45,830 nucleotides of DNA from a candidate division WOR-3 bacterium (lineage in GTDB: Bacteria; Hydrothermota; Tepidihabitantia; Tepidihabitantales; Tepidihabitantaceae). Position numbers and translations under genes: made by a program. The notes under the pieces were generated by a model. It was not told where the DNA came from. It ran no database searches and worked only from the letters and a program-made list of their open reading frames with translations. The stretch is taken from the NCBI GenBank assembly GCA_016867815.1, contig VGIR01000013.1, forward strand, positions 1 to 45,830. Reading direction: 5' to 3'. Of this stretch, positions 1 to 8,298 are shown piece after piece (position 1 is the first letter of the stretch; every line of letters begins with the position of its first letter).

Positions 1-251
1 CCGTTCCCCCGGCGCTAGCACGCCATCATAGCGTAACACCCATTCCTGTCAACAGCCACAACCACACAAAACGACACCACACGTAACATCATACAAATCG
101 GCCCCTTAGCTCGCCCCCCCCCTATGTGGAGAAGTCTTGACGCCCATCCTCTTGCCCGAGGGAGTGCCGGGTGCATCACTAGCACGGCTCCGAGCTCGCG
201 CTACCTGCGGCGGAGGTAGCGAAAGAGGCCGTTGGTGACTGCGTCGCAGCA

Positions 252-270
252 CAAGCTCAAGCCGGCTGAC
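252..270 (+). repeat. 19-bp exact direct repeat, copy 1
   Basis: CAAGCTCAAGCCGGCTGAC at 252-270 recurs exactly at 1124-1142. Both copies lie in intergenic low-complexity DNA flanking the gene at 517-882. They belong to the general class of word-like intergenic repeats seen across this window. Confidence 0.7.
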
Positions 271-350
271 GGTTCACGGCTGACCGCTGCGGCCACTCGA
301 CCACTGCAGCACTGGAGCACTGGACCACTCGATCCTTCTCCCCCACCGAT

Positions 351-379
351 TTGACCTCGAGTCGTGGTCGGGCTACTCT
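351..379 (+). promoter_or_regulatory. Possible promoter upstream of the first gene
   Basis: TTGACC (351-356) and TACTCT (374-379) are 17 bp apart. The match is weak and the distance to the gene at 517 is long (about 135 bases), so this is only a candidate. The rest of 1-516 holds no credible gene. It contains short word repeats around 293-333, where CCACTCGA occurs twice. Confidence 0.25.
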
Positions 380-516
380 TTCTCCGGGCTGGCCCTGAAG
401 CCCAGCCCATCCGCCGGAAGCATAAGACTAGTATGAGTCTGCGAAGTTCCTCCAGGCAATCGGTTGCGCCTGGGAGCGGAGCAGATGGAGCGTGAGAACA
501 ACGACAAGGAGTCATC

Positions 517-882
517 ATGGTTGAGATTCGCATAGAGGGAGACAAGGCTGTCTTCGAGGTGCAGGGATGGGACAAGCTCTGGTCATTGCGCAGCCGGCTT
601 GATATCCCACTCACCAATATCAAGAGTGCCACGTTTGACCCGGCGCCGGCGATGGGGTGGTTCAAGAACCTCAAGTTAGTCGGTACCGGTATTCCGAACT
701 TCTTTCTGGCTGGGACTTTCATTCAGAATGGCAACCTGGTCTTCTGGGATGTGCGTCGGCCGGAGCGGACTGTAGCCATTGAGCTTGCTCACGAATGGCT
801 GGCCAAACTGATCATCGAGGTGGCCGATCCGAAAGCGGCCGTTGAGTTGATTGACGGTGCTGTTCACAACTCCCGCACATGA
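517..882 (+). CDS. Conserved-looking small protein of unknown function
   Basis: A 121-residue soluble protein with no signal peptide or membrane segment. The start is well supported: an AAGGAG ribosome site lies about eight bases before ATG 517. The sequence alternates short beta-like stretches (residues 1-20, 62-90) with one helix near the end (about 90-115), rich in W, F and charged residues. This pattern resembles a small PH-like or barrel fold, but I do not recognise the family and assign no function. It stands alone: the next gene begins more than 450 bases downstream. GC-rich third codon positions and the ribosome site make it a likely real gene. Confidence 0.7.
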   Translation: MVEIRIEGDKAVFEVQGWDKLWSLRSRLDIPLTNIKSATFDPAPAMGWFKNLKLVGTGIPNFFLAGTFIQNGNLVFWDVRRPERTVAIELAHEWLAKLIIEVADPKAAVELIDGAVHNSRT

Positions 883-964
883 CAGCGAGGAAGGCGGAGG
901 CGCGAGGAATCAGCGGAAACTAGGGTCAGGCACGCAGTTTCGGGAAGCTCCCAGGAGGCATCTC

Positions 965-1105
965 AGATCGGCGCGGGCGTAGCCCGCTAGCCCCAAGCCA
1001 GTTTCACCCCAAGCCCCGCACCTTAGGGGCTTCCGCCCCTCAAGGCGGTGTACGCGACTCCCTTTGGTCGTCGCACGTGCACCTGTCACCCCGTTGGGGT
1101 GAAAC
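965..1105. repeat. Multi-hairpin intergenic element
   Basis: An outer 12-bp perfect inverted repeat, GTTTCACCCCAA (1001-1012) and TTGGGGTGAAAC (1094-1105), encloses the hairpin AGGGGC-TTCC-GCCCCT (about 1024-1039) and a further imperfect hairpin around GCGAC...GTCGC. A third hairpin, GCGGGC-GTA-GCCCGC, lies just upstream. No ORF of quality overlaps it. It could be a small non-autonomous mobile element or a structured RNA; no T-run follows, so it is not a standard terminator. Confidence 0.5.
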
Positions 1106-1123
1106 CACGCTCAAGCGCAAGCC

Positions 1124-1142
1124 CAAGCTCAAGCCGGCTGAC
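1124..1142 (+). repeat. 19-bp exact direct repeat, copy 2
   Basis: Second copy of the repeat at 252-270, identical over 19 bases. It sits in a 480-base gene-free stretch (883-1345) that otherwise holds only the hairpin element before it and a promoter at its end. Confidence 0.7.
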
Positions 1143-1294
1143 CGCTTCCGACCGATGCCTTACCCTCTGACCTCTTCCTTCCTCTCCCCGAAGCCAGATA
1201 GCCGAACCACTCGGTTCATCATAATGAACTGCACCCTTCCGCCTCCAGATGACAGGCCCCCCGGATTTGACACCCCCGCCCTGGCGTCCGCGGC

Positions 1295-1322
1295 TTGACA
1301 AGGATAGACGCAGGATTAGACT
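1295..1322 (+). promoter_or_regulatory. Sigma-70-like promoter for the 1346 gene
   Basis: TTGACA (1295-1300), a 16-bp spacer, and TAGACT (1317-1322). The predicted transcript start near 1329 leaves a leader of about 17 bases before ATG 1346. Confidence 0.6.
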
Positions 1323-1345
1323 TCTGTCCGTAGTCAAAGGCAACA

Positions 1346-1858
1346 ATGCCACGGGAACCATCAGGCCCATTCAAGCTCGGCCTTCAGGTCAGCGGCGCCC
1401 CGGTCCGCCTCGGGGATGCCTTCGAGAGCGAGGAGTGGCGCAAGGCGCTGGCCGTCGGTAGCTTCAGCCGGGCGAGTCTTGTGGAGAGTCTCAGGCTGGG
1501 CGCCGGACTCTTCTCCGGCGCTGTCTATTCCGCCCGGAATCAGGAGTTGTTGCTGTTCAGCGGCAAGGTGTTCGTTGCGCCGGACCTGGGCGACGGACCG
1601 ATGAAGTTCAGCACTTCCGTAGCGGCTTGCTTCCACGGCGGCTCACTAAGCCGGTTGCGGGCGGACGTCACCGGCAACATGCAGGCTGCGTCACGCTTCG
1701 CGGGGCAGTGCAAGCACGCGCTGACCCGGCTGCTCGGCGAACCGAGCCAGCGCCGGAAGGACGGCTCGCCGGTGTGGTGGGGCAGCAGCGACCGCATCAC
1801 GCTATTCCACTCCGCCGACCACACCTACCTTGTCCACGAGTTGACAGCCAGGAAGTAG
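1346..1858 (+). CDS. Hypothetical protein, 170 residues
   Basis: A 170-residue protein of unknown family. ATG 1346 follows AAAGG and a well-formed promoter, which supports this start over other frames. The product is soluble and cytoplasmic by appearance, with alternating strands and helices, three cysteines, and a C-terminal segment containing a WWGSSD stretch around residue 145. There is no signal peptide. It is monocistronic: about 320 bases follow before the next gene, and that gene has its own promoter. I do not recognise any motif and make no functional claim. Confidence 0.6.
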   Translation: MPREPSGPFKLGLQVSGAPVRLGDAFESEEWRKALAVGSFSRASLVESLRLGAGLFSGAVYSARNQELLLFSGKVFVAPDLGDGPMKFSTSVAACFHGGSLSRLRADVTGNMQAASRFAGQCKHALTRLLGEPSQRRKDGSPVWWGSSDRITLFHSADHTYLVHELTARK

Positions 1859-2078
1859 CCGGCCGCGACGTCAGCCGGGTTTGCGGTCAGGGACCGGCAG
1901 TTGGCGGTCTTGTCAGCCGGACACCCCGTCCCACACCCCTGTCTTTCCTGCCCCCTTCTGACGGTCAGTCTTGTGATGGAGGCAAGGCGGGGCGTTTCCC
2001 AGCCATCGGCAATCCCCGTAGGCCGTTGCCCGCCGCCCGTGCAGAGTGGGCCGTCGGCTATCTGTCACCGCTGTCGGT
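1859..2078. other. Gene-free stretch
   Basis: Pyrimidine-rich stretches alternate with G-rich stretches; no convincing ORF, RNA gene or terminator was seen. ORFs reading through it are extensions or shadows of the upstream gene. Confidence 0.5.
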
Positions 2079-2106
2079 TTGACAATCGTGCCCGCGAACC
2101 TAGAAT
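2079..2106 (+). promoter_or_regulatory. Strong sigma-70-like promoter for the DUF4139 gene
   Basis: TTGACA (2079-2084), a 16-bp spacer, and TAGAAT (2101-2106). This is one of the best promoter matches in the window. It gives a leader of about 67 bases ending in the AAGGAGG site before ATG 2180. Confidence 0.75.
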
Positions 2107-2179
2107 CGAGACCATGACCGGAGTATCCGAGTCATCTACTGACCTTGTCTGCAGCGCCGAATCCCGGTAAGGAGGCCCG

Positions 2180-3862
2180 ATGCACACCATGATTCTCGTG
2201 GTTCTGACCGCGATTAGTCTCAATTCCAACATCGACTCGGTCGTCGTCTATCCCGACCAGGCGATGGTAATCCGCCGGGCGTCCGTCGAGGTCGGCGGCT
2301 CGACCCAACTGTCGTTTCCCGACCTGCCGGGTATCCTCGACGACAACTCGGTCCGCATCCGCGCTCCCGGACTGAAGCTCGGCGAGGTGCAGGTGAAGCC
2401 GGGTTACCTCTCCGAGCCGACACCGCGGGTGAAGCTGCTGGCGGATTCGCTGGCGCGGGTTGACCGCCGGGCCAAGGTGATGGCCAACGAGAAGGCGATG
2501 CTTCAGGCCAAGATGGAGTTCCTGAGATCGGTGAAGGCGGCCGGGCCGGACCAGATGTCGAAGGAGGTCTCCGGCGGCAAGGTGGACCCGAACAACTGGT
2601 CCGCGGCCATCGGCTTTCTCGGCACCCAGATGATGGCGGTAGGTAGCCGCCAGCTCGACCTGGAAGAACAGGAGTCGGAGCTTTCCCGCGTGCGCCTGGC
2701 CGTGGCGCAGGAGCTCGCCGACGTGAGAGCACGGGTGGAGAACCGGAAGACAGTGACGGTTGACGTCGTGGCCGACGAGACGAAGGAGTACAGCATCACC
2801 GTCAGCTACCGGGTGCCGGGCGCGGTCTCGTGGGAGCCATACTACGAGTTGCGGGCACGGCCCGCCGACGAAACGGTGACCCTCGCCTACTACGTCCGGA
2901 TGGAGCAGAGCACCAACGAGGACTGGAACGGCGTGGCGATGATGCTCTCGACGGCGCGGCCTTCCGCCGGCGGCGTCGCGCCCGAGCCGCGGCCGTGGTA
3001 CGTGGACGTGGCCGAGGCCCAGAGCTACAAGCTGATCGAAAGGCAGAGGGGCAACCTGGACGTGAGGCAGTTGAGCGATCTCGTCGGAATGCAGGCCGGC
3101 GCGACCCAGGGTCGGGGTGGAAGGATCGACGACGTAGCCTACCTCGTGGACGGGGCAGTCGCGCTCGAGGCCGGCATCTCGCTCCAGTATGCGATGCCGG
3201 GCCGTATCACCCTCAAGAGCGGAGAGGACCCGAAGAAGTTCTTCCTCACCGACACGAAGATGGGAGCAGACTTCAGCTACTACGCCTACCCGCGGGTGCG
3301 TACTTCTCCCTATCTGCGTGCGAACGTGCAGAACGGCTCCGACTTCGTCTTTCTGGCCGGCAAGGCGAACACCTATGTCGGCGACGAGTTCACCGGCACC
3401 ACCACCCTCGCCAACATCGCGCCGGGCGAGTCGGCCAGCCCCAGCTTCGGCGTGGACGACCGGATGAAGGTGCAACACCAGCGGACCCGGCTCCTCACCT
3501 CACGCACCGGCCTTTTCACGAGACGCACCCGGACCGAGTTCGAGTTCAAGACCACGATCGAGAACTACCACACCAAGCCGGTAACGATGACGCTGGTCGA
3601 GCAGATTCCGACGTCGGCCAACACCGACATCAGGGTGAGCCTGACCAGGCTCGAGCCCAAAGGGTGGGTAGAGAACAAGGATAACGGCACCTACACCTTC
3701 ACGTTCGAGATGAAACCGCAGGAGAAGCTCACCGTGAACATCGCCTATGCGGTCGAGTACCCCACTGCGACGAAGATAGCCGGGCTGTTCGACGCCATCA
3801 ACCCGGCCCGTTCGCTGGAGCTCAACCGGATGTACGACGAACAGCAGATGAAGAAGAGGTAG
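2180..3862 (+). CDS. MuiA-like DUF4139 domain protein
   Basis: A 560-residue protein that matches the mucoidy-inhibitor-A-like family in layout. An N-terminal DUF4140-type segment (about residues 10-105, beginning with the VVVYPDQAMVIRRA pattern) is followed by a coiled-coil-prone linker (about 95-190, rich in K, E, R) and a C-terminal DUF4139 beta-rich domain (about 195-550). The family has no established biochemical activity; the name comes from an effect on mucoidy when a fragment was expressed in another species. The start at ATG 2180 has a strong AAGGAGG site. The first residues are hydrophobic but short, so export is uncertain. An insert with a GRGGR stretch near residue 310 interrupts the DUF4139 part. 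The gene is transcribed alone from its own promoter. Confidence 0.85.
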   Translation: MHTMILVVLTAISLNSNIDSVVVYPDQAMVIRRASVEVGGSTQLSFPDLPGILDDNSVRIRAPGLKLGEVQVKPGYLSEPTPRVKLLADSLARVDRRAKVMANEKAMLQAKMEFLRSVKAAGPDQMSKEVSGGKVDPNNWSAAIGFLGTQMMAVGSRQLDLEEQESELSRVRLAVAQELADVRARVENRKTVTVDVVADETKEYSITVSYRVPGAVSWEPYYELRARPADETVTLAYYVRMEQSTNEDWNGVAMMLSTARPSAGGVAPEPRPWYVDVAEAQSYKLIERQRGNLDVRQLSDLVGMQAGATQGRGGRIDDVAYLVDGAVALEAGISLQYAMPGRITLKSGEDPKKFFLTDTKMGADFSYYAYPRVRTSPYLRANVQNGSDFVFLAGKANTYVGDEFTGTTTLANIAPGESASPSFGVDDRMKVQHQRTRLLTSRTGLFTRRTRTEFEFKTTIENYHTKPVTMTLVEQIPTSANTDIRVSLTRLEPKGWVENKDNGTYTFTFEMKPQEKLTVNIAYAVEYPTATKIAGLFDAINPARSLELNRMYDEQQMKKR

Positions 3863-3973
3863 GCGGCCGGCGATTCAGGACGCGAGATCTCCCCTGCCGG
3901 TTCGACGCCCGCCCTGCACACCCAGACGCCTGCGACGTCGGTGCCGTTTCGACCCGCGCCTGCCGGCCGGCAA

Positions 3974-4001
3974 TTGACGCTGCGACTGCCCGGGCTAGAA
4001 T
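3974..4001 (+). promoter_or_regulatory. Promoter for the M14 peptidase-purM unit
   Basis: TTGACG (3974-3979), a 16-bp spacer, and TAGAAT (3996-4001). The predicted start point is near 4008, very close to the TTG at 4021 and about 60 bases before an alternative CTG at 4069. Confidence 0.65.
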
Positions 4002-4020
4002 GTACCAGCGGTAGCAGCCA

Positions 4021-5961
4021 TTGCCGGTCGCAGCCGCGTTTCGGTGTCAGTCGCCCCTAGGAGAAGCGCTGCATCTTATCTCACTCATCATCCTTGGCGC
4101 TTTGCTGCCGGCAGCGCCGCTGCCGGCGCTTGATCGTACCGAGGCGATCACGGAAGCCCGCGTCTACTTTGATGACGTCCGCACTCTCAGTCGGCTTGGC
4201 GAACTCGCCGGCCAACTTGACATCTGTACCTGGGTCAAAGACGAACTCGGCGGGTATCTGGTTATCAATGCCGACAACCGCCAGCTCGCACAGATCCGGG
4301 ATGCCGGCCTGCTCGTTGACGTCACCTACCCGGACATCAGGCAGAAGTTCTTCGAGATGACCGGCGTACGATCCGGGGACGCTGAGTCGGGTCGCGACTT
4401 CGGCTTCTTTCTGACCTATTCTGAAACTCAGGATACGTTGCAGGCGCTGGCCGCCCGCTACCCGGCCATCTGCACGCTGTTCAGCCTCGGGCTGACTCCG
4501 CAGGGACGTGCGCTCTGGTGCCTCAAGATATCGGACAACCCCGGCCCGACCGAGGACGAACCCGCCTGCTTCTTCAACGCGGCAACCCATGCCCGGGAGC
4601 CGCTCGGCACCTCCTGCTGCGTCGCCTTCGCCGCCCGGATACTCTCCGAGTACGGCATCGACTCAAGCTCAACCTGGCTGGTTGACAACCGTGAAATCTT
4701 CATCGTTCCGGTGATGAACCCCGATGGCTACGTCTACAATTCGGATTCCGGCGGCGCGGAGTCCAACTGGCGCAAGAACCGGCGCAGCCCGACCCCTCCC
4801 GACATCGGGGTTGACCTGAACCGCAACTACGGATACAAGTGGGGCTACAGCAACTTCGGGTCTTCGGCAAGGCCGTGGGATGACACCTATCGCGGCCCGG
4901 CACCCTTCAGCGAGCCGGAGACGCAGATGATCCGCGACTTCCTTGCGACCTACCAACCCCGCACCTGCATGGACATCCATACCTACGGCCAGTACAACCT
5001 CTATCCATGGGGCTACGCCGGCGTCCAGCCACCCGACCAGGCCATGCTTCAGGAAGTGGTGGACACATTCCGGACGAACAACCGGTACCCTGCCTCGCTG
5101 ACCGGGCAGGTCTATTCAACCATCTACCCCTGCAATGGCATGTCGGTTGACTGGGAGTACTCGGACACGGCCGGCAAGTTCGTGACCTATGCCTTCACTT
5201 GCGAGCTCGGCACTACCGACTTCTGGTACGGCTGGCTCGATTCGAGCTACATCAACCGTGAGTGCAATCTGAACATCCCGAACCTCTACTACCTGGCTCG
5301 TGTGGCCGGAGCGTACTTCGATTGCGAGGCAATGACATCGGATGACTCCGCCGGCGGCAACGGCAACTACCAGCTCGGGCCGGGTGAGTCGGCCGGCGTC
5401 TGGTTCACCCTCCGGAACCGGGCAATCCACCCGGTGGATTCCGCGTACGCAGTCACCGCGCGGCTCATATCAGGCGAGTACGGCGTGGAAGTACTCGACC
5501 CCGCACGCCCGTTCCCCAACGCCGCCCGGGGAAGTGCGGTTAGTAACCACGCGACCCGGTTTCACCTGCGGGCATGGAGTACGATCCCACTCGGCCGGCG
5601 CGTGCCGCTGCGGCTGGAACTAAGCTTCAGCGCTTCCGGACAGCAGTACACCCAGTCACTCAACTTCGATATCGTGATTGGATCCGACCGCTTACCTGTG
5701 ACCAGGGCGTCATCACCCCTCGATTCGTCCCGTTTGACGGCTTCACCCAATCCCGCCCGCAACCGCGTCCACCTCAGCTCTTCTCCTGCCTCTGGTGCCG
5801 GACGCATGGACATCTTCTCACCCGACGGTCGCCTGCTGACATCGACCGGTTACCGCGGCCCTTTCACCTGGGACTGCAGCCGGGCGCCTGCCGGGGTCTA
5901 CTTCTGCCGTCTTTCAAGCAATGGGAATTCGGTGACAACGCGCGTCAGCGTAGTACACTAG
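4021..5961 (+). CDS. Secreted M14 zinc carboxypeptidase with C-terminal sorting domain
   Basis: Metallocarboxypeptidase (carboxypeptidase A/T type) that would trim exported peptides from the C-terminus. Numbered from TTG 4021, the zinc ligands are H190 and E193 (HARE motif) and H320 (DIHTYGQ), with catalytic E395 (CELGTTDF). These spacings match the classical enzyme closely. DLNRNYGYKWG carries the substrate-binding Asn-Arg pair. A hydrophobic segment around residues 17-37 is a signal peptide. Residues about 435-560 are a beta-sandwich, and 560-646 form the PNP-containing sorting domain ending in GVYFCRL. The start is uncertain: TTG 4021 is nearly leaderless and keeps an arginine before the hydrophobic core, whereas a TAGGAG site at 4058-4063 points to CTG 4069. 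purM follows after 57 bases and is probably co-transcribed. Confidence 0.88.
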   Translation: MPVAAAFRCQSPLGEALHLISLIILGALLPAAPLPALDRTEAITEARVYFDDVRTLSRLGELAGQLDICTWVKDELGGYLVINADNRQLAQIRDAGLLVDVTYPDIRQKFFEMTGVRSGDAESGRDFGFFLTYSETQDTLQALAARYPAICTLFSLGLTPQGRALWCLKISDNPGPTEDEPACFFNAATHAREPLGTSCCVAFAARILSEYGIDSSSTWLVDNREIFIVPVMNPDGYVYNSDSGGAESNWRKNRRSPTPPDIGVDLNRNYGYKWGYSNFGSSARPWDDTYRGPAPFSEPETQMIRDFLATYQPRTCMDIHTYGQYNLYPWGYAGVQPPDQAMLQEVVDTFRTNNRYPASLTGQVYSTIYPCNGMSVDWEYSDTAGKFVTYAFTCELGTTDFWYGWLDSSYINRECNLNIPNLYYLARVAGAYFDCEAMTSDDSAGGNGNYQLGPGESAGVWFTLRNRAIHPVDSAYAVTARLISGEYGVEVLDPARPFPNAARGSAVSNHATRFHLRAWSTIPLGRRVPLRLELSFSASGQQYTQSLNFDIVIGSDRLPVTRASSPLDSSRLTASPNPARNRVHLSSSPASGAGRMDIFSPDGRLLTSTGYRGPFTWDCSRAPAGVYFCRLSSNGNSVTTRVSVVH

Positions 5962-6018
5962 AGGCCTGATGCGCAGAAGCTCCACTCCGCCAAACAGAGA
6001 GACTGAAAGGCACTAGCC

Positions 6019-7017
6019 ATGCTCTACCGTGACGCCGGCGTCGATATCAATGCCATGGACGCGGTCAAGCGTCGGATCGCAGGCATCGCCCGTTCAACCT
6101 ATGGACCGCAGGTCCTCTCCGAAGTCGGCTTGTTCGGGTCGCTCTGTCGGGTACCGAAGATGCGCGACCCGGTGCTGGTCGGCAGTTGCGACGGCGTGGG
6201 CACCAAACTGGTCGTGGCCCGGCTCTGCGGCCGCTACGACACAGTCGGCATTGACATCGTCAACCACTCGGTCAACGACATCCTGACGCTCGGGGCGCGG
6301 CCGCTCTTCTTTCTCGACTACATCGCCCATTCGAATCTCGCCCCGCAATCCCTGCTCGAAATCGTCAAGGGCCTGGGCAGGGCCTGCCGTGACAACAACT
6401 GCTCGCTCGTCGGCGGGGAAACCGCGATGATGCCCGACATCTACAAACCCCGTGACTTCGACCTGGCCGGCTTCATCGTCGGCACGGTCGAGCGGCGCCG
6501 GATCACGAACACCCAGAGCATCTCGCCCGGCGACGCGGTCATCGGCATACCTTCAAACGGACTCCACACCAACGGCTATTCCCTCGCGCGCCGCGTGCTC
6601 TTCGACAAAGCCGGGCTCAAAGTCAACTCGCGAGTCAAAGGTCTCTCCCGCCCGATCGGTGAAGAACTGCTCCGTCCGCATCGCTCCTACCTGAAGCCGG
6701 TCTATCCCCTGCTCAGCCGAATTCACGCGCTTGCCCACATCACCGGTGGCGGCTTCGCCGGCAACATTGGCCGTCTCCTGCCCGACGAGGTCTCTGTCAT
6801 CATCCACAAGTCGAGCTGGCGTCCGCTGCCGATCTTCCGTCTGATTCAGCGGCTGGGGGACGTGCCGGACGAAGAGATGTATCAGACGTTCAACATGGGG
6901 ATGGGCATGGTGCTCATGGTGGCGCCGACGCAGGTAGACCGTCTCCTCGGCTCGATTCCGGGCAGCCGCGTTATCGGCAAGGTCGTCCGCGGCACCTTCG
7001 GCGTCTCGGTCATCTAG
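6019..7017 (+). CDS. purM: Phosphoribosylformylglycinamidine cyclo-ligase
   Basis: AIR synthetase, the fifth step of purine synthesis: it closes the imidazole ring of FGAM using ATP. The protein is 332 residues, normal for PurM. It shows the N-terminal YRDAGVDI start, the GSCDGVGTKL substrate and metal loop (residues about 55-64), VNHSVNDILTLGA (about 81-94), GGETAMMPD (about 136-144) and the glycine-rich SNGLHTNGYSL segment (about 178-189). GAAAGG precedes ATG 6019. It follows the secreted peptidase in the same direction without an obvious promoter of its own, an odd functional pairing. purD lies 37 kb away on the other strand, so purine genes are dispersed here. Confidence 0.96.
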   Translation: MLYRDAGVDINAMDAVKRRIAGIARSTYGPQVLSEVGLFGSLCRVPKMRDPVLVGSCDGVGTKLVVARLCGRYDTVGIDIVNHSVNDILTLGARPLFFLDYIAHSNLAPQSLLEIVKGLGRACRDNNCSLVGGETAMMPDIYKPRDFDLAGFIVGTVERRRITNTQSISPGDAVIGIPSNGLHTNGYSLARRVLFDKAGLKVNSRVKGLSRPIGEELLRPHRSYLKPVYPLLSRIHALAHITGGGFAGNIGRLLPDEVSVIIHKSSWRPLPIFRLIQRLGDVPDEEMYQTFNMGMGMVLMVAPTQVDRLLGSIPGSRVIGKVVRGTFGVSVI

Positions 7018-7320
7018 GCGGGGACCGGGGATCAGGGATCAGGGACCGGGGCGCCGGAATCCGGCCCGAGCAAAGACATCCGGGTTTACCGCGACTTGAA
7101 GGTTTGGCAGGAGGCAATGACCCCGGTGCGGCTCACCTACAAACTAACCAAAGAACTGCCACGCAATGAAGAGTTCGGGCTGTCGCACTTGATCAGTCTG
7201 GACTGGTCGGCAGATTGCTGAAAGCTCTCATCCGAGCACTGAGCACAAGGCAAGCGGGCTAACCATAGCGTTCCGGCCGTCCGTTCTCCCCCGAACCCCG
7301 ACCCCCGATCCCGCTTGGGG
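7018..7320. repeat. Low-complexity inverted-repeat element carrying a dead IVP-family gene
   Basis: The left arm (7018-7055) repeats GGGATCAGGGA/GGGACCGGGG words. The right arm (7288-7320) is made of their complements, CCCCGA/CCCCCGATCCC. The arms enclose a broken four-helix-bundle reading frame. The whole lies exactly between the stop codons of purM and the convergent recombinase gene. Confidence 0.6.
7075..7221 (+). pseudogene. Remnant of a four-helix-bundle (23S rRNA IVP family) protein
   Basis: An in-frame stretch of 48 codons reads DIRVYRDLKVWQEAM..., with a later KELPRNEEFGLSHLI segment. This is the typical N-terminal half of the four-helix-bundle / S23 intervening-sequence protein family (vWq.A in helix 1, then P..E.fGL before helix 2). 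It stops at TGA 7219-7221, where the family would continue with a third and fourth helix (about 70 more residues), and it has no start codon or ribosome site. Family members are found inside 23S rRNA intervening sequences and as freestanding genes; their role is not established. I judge it a truncated relic. Confidence 0.75.
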
Positions 7321-8298
7321 TTATCCGCGCGGGTGGAAAGTCCGGTGGGTTTCTCTCAGATACTCACGATCAACGTGGGTGTAGATCTGGGTGGTGGCGA
7401 TGCTCGAGTGGCCGAGCATCTCCTGCACTGCCCGCAGGTCCGCACCACCTTCGAGCAGGTGGGTGGCGAAAGAGTGGCGGAGCGTGTGCGGGGTGACGCG
7501 ACGTTTGATTCCGGCCAGCGCCACACAGGAGCGGAGAATCTTGAGGAACCCCATCCTTGACATCCTGCCGCCGCGATGGTTCAGGAACAGGCTGGGGCTC
7601 GTCTTCTTCCCGGCGTAGTGGGGCCGGGCCGCGCTCAGGTAGTCGCGCACCGCGCTGAGCGCGGGCTGTCCGACCGGCACGACCCGTTCCTTGCTGCGCT
7701 TGCCCATCACCCGCAGGAACCCGTCCGCGAGCGCGATGTTCGAGGTCACAAGGCCCAGGAGTTCCGACACCCGGAGCCCGCTCCCGTACATCACCTCCAG
7801 CATCGCCCGGCTGCGCAGAGCCCAGAAGCGGTCCGGCGCGCTGCCCGCCGCTTCTATCAGCTTCGCTATCTCGTCCTGGGTCAGGACGCTCGGCAGCTTG
7901 CGGCGTTGCTTGGGCAGGTCGATGTCGTCGGCCGGGTTTGCCGCCAGATGCTGTTCGGACGCAAGGAAACGGTAGAAGAGCCGGACCGACACGAGCTTGC
8001 GCGCAACCGTCGTGGTGGCGAGCCCGGCGGCACCGAGTTGTCGCGCGTAGTCGTGAAGCGTCTTCCGGCTGGTTTCAGCCGGGCGCAGGGCAGTTTCCGG
8101 CATGGCGAGGAAGAACTGCTTCAGGTCGGCAAGGTAGCAGTCGGCCGACCCGCGGGTGACGCTCCGCTCGACCAGCAGGTAGTCGGCGAACCGCTCGAGC
8201 AGCCGGTCTGCCGAGTCAGGAAGCCGGGGACTCGATTTCCGACCGGCTGACGACCGTGTCGCGTTTGTACCGGTCGTCCGGGTTCGGGTGGTCTTCAT
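7321..8298 (-). CDS. xerD: Tyrosine recombinase of the XerC/XerD type
   Basis: Site-specific recombinase, probably for resolving chromosome dimers or for a mobile element; the sequence does not tell XerC from XerD. In 325 residues it has the SAM-like core-binding domain (about 30-118) and a catalytic domain with the full set R176 (GSGLRVSELL), K200, H271 and R274 (HTLRHSFATHLL), H297 (LGHSSI) and nucleophile Y306. The N-terminal 28 residues are basic and low in complexity, extra to the family. ATG 8298 makes the gene overlap the 3' end of nadB by 83 bases. No ATG, GTG or TTG lies close to the start of the core domain, so this start is kept. No phage or integron genes lie nearby, so a housekeeping role is likely. 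Confidence 0.92.
   Translation of the reverse strand: MKTTRTRTTGTNATRSSAGRKSSPRLPDSADRLLERFADYLLVERSVTRGSADCYLADLKQFFLAMPETALRPAETSRKTLHDYARQLGAAGLATTTVARKLVSVRLFYRFLASEQHLAANPADDIDLPKQRRKLPSVLTQDEIAKLIEAAGSAPDRFWALRSRAMLEVMYGSGLRVSELLGLVTSNIALADGFLRVMGKRSKERVVPVGQPALSAVRDYLSAARPHYAGKKTSPSLFLNHRGGRMSRMGFLKILRSCVALAGIKRRVTPHTLRHSFATHLLEGGADLRAVQEMLGHSSIATTQIYTHVDREYLRETHRTFHPRG

Noticed and set aside
201-722. 173-codon minus-strand ORF opposite the first gene
   Set aside because: It is antisense to a gene with a good ribosome site and its translation is low-complexity Ser/Arg/Gly.
2132-3478. 448-codon minus-strand ORF inside the DUF4139 gene
   Set aside because: Typical antisense shadow of a GC-rich gene: His/Arg/Val-rich, no family motifs, no ribosome site.
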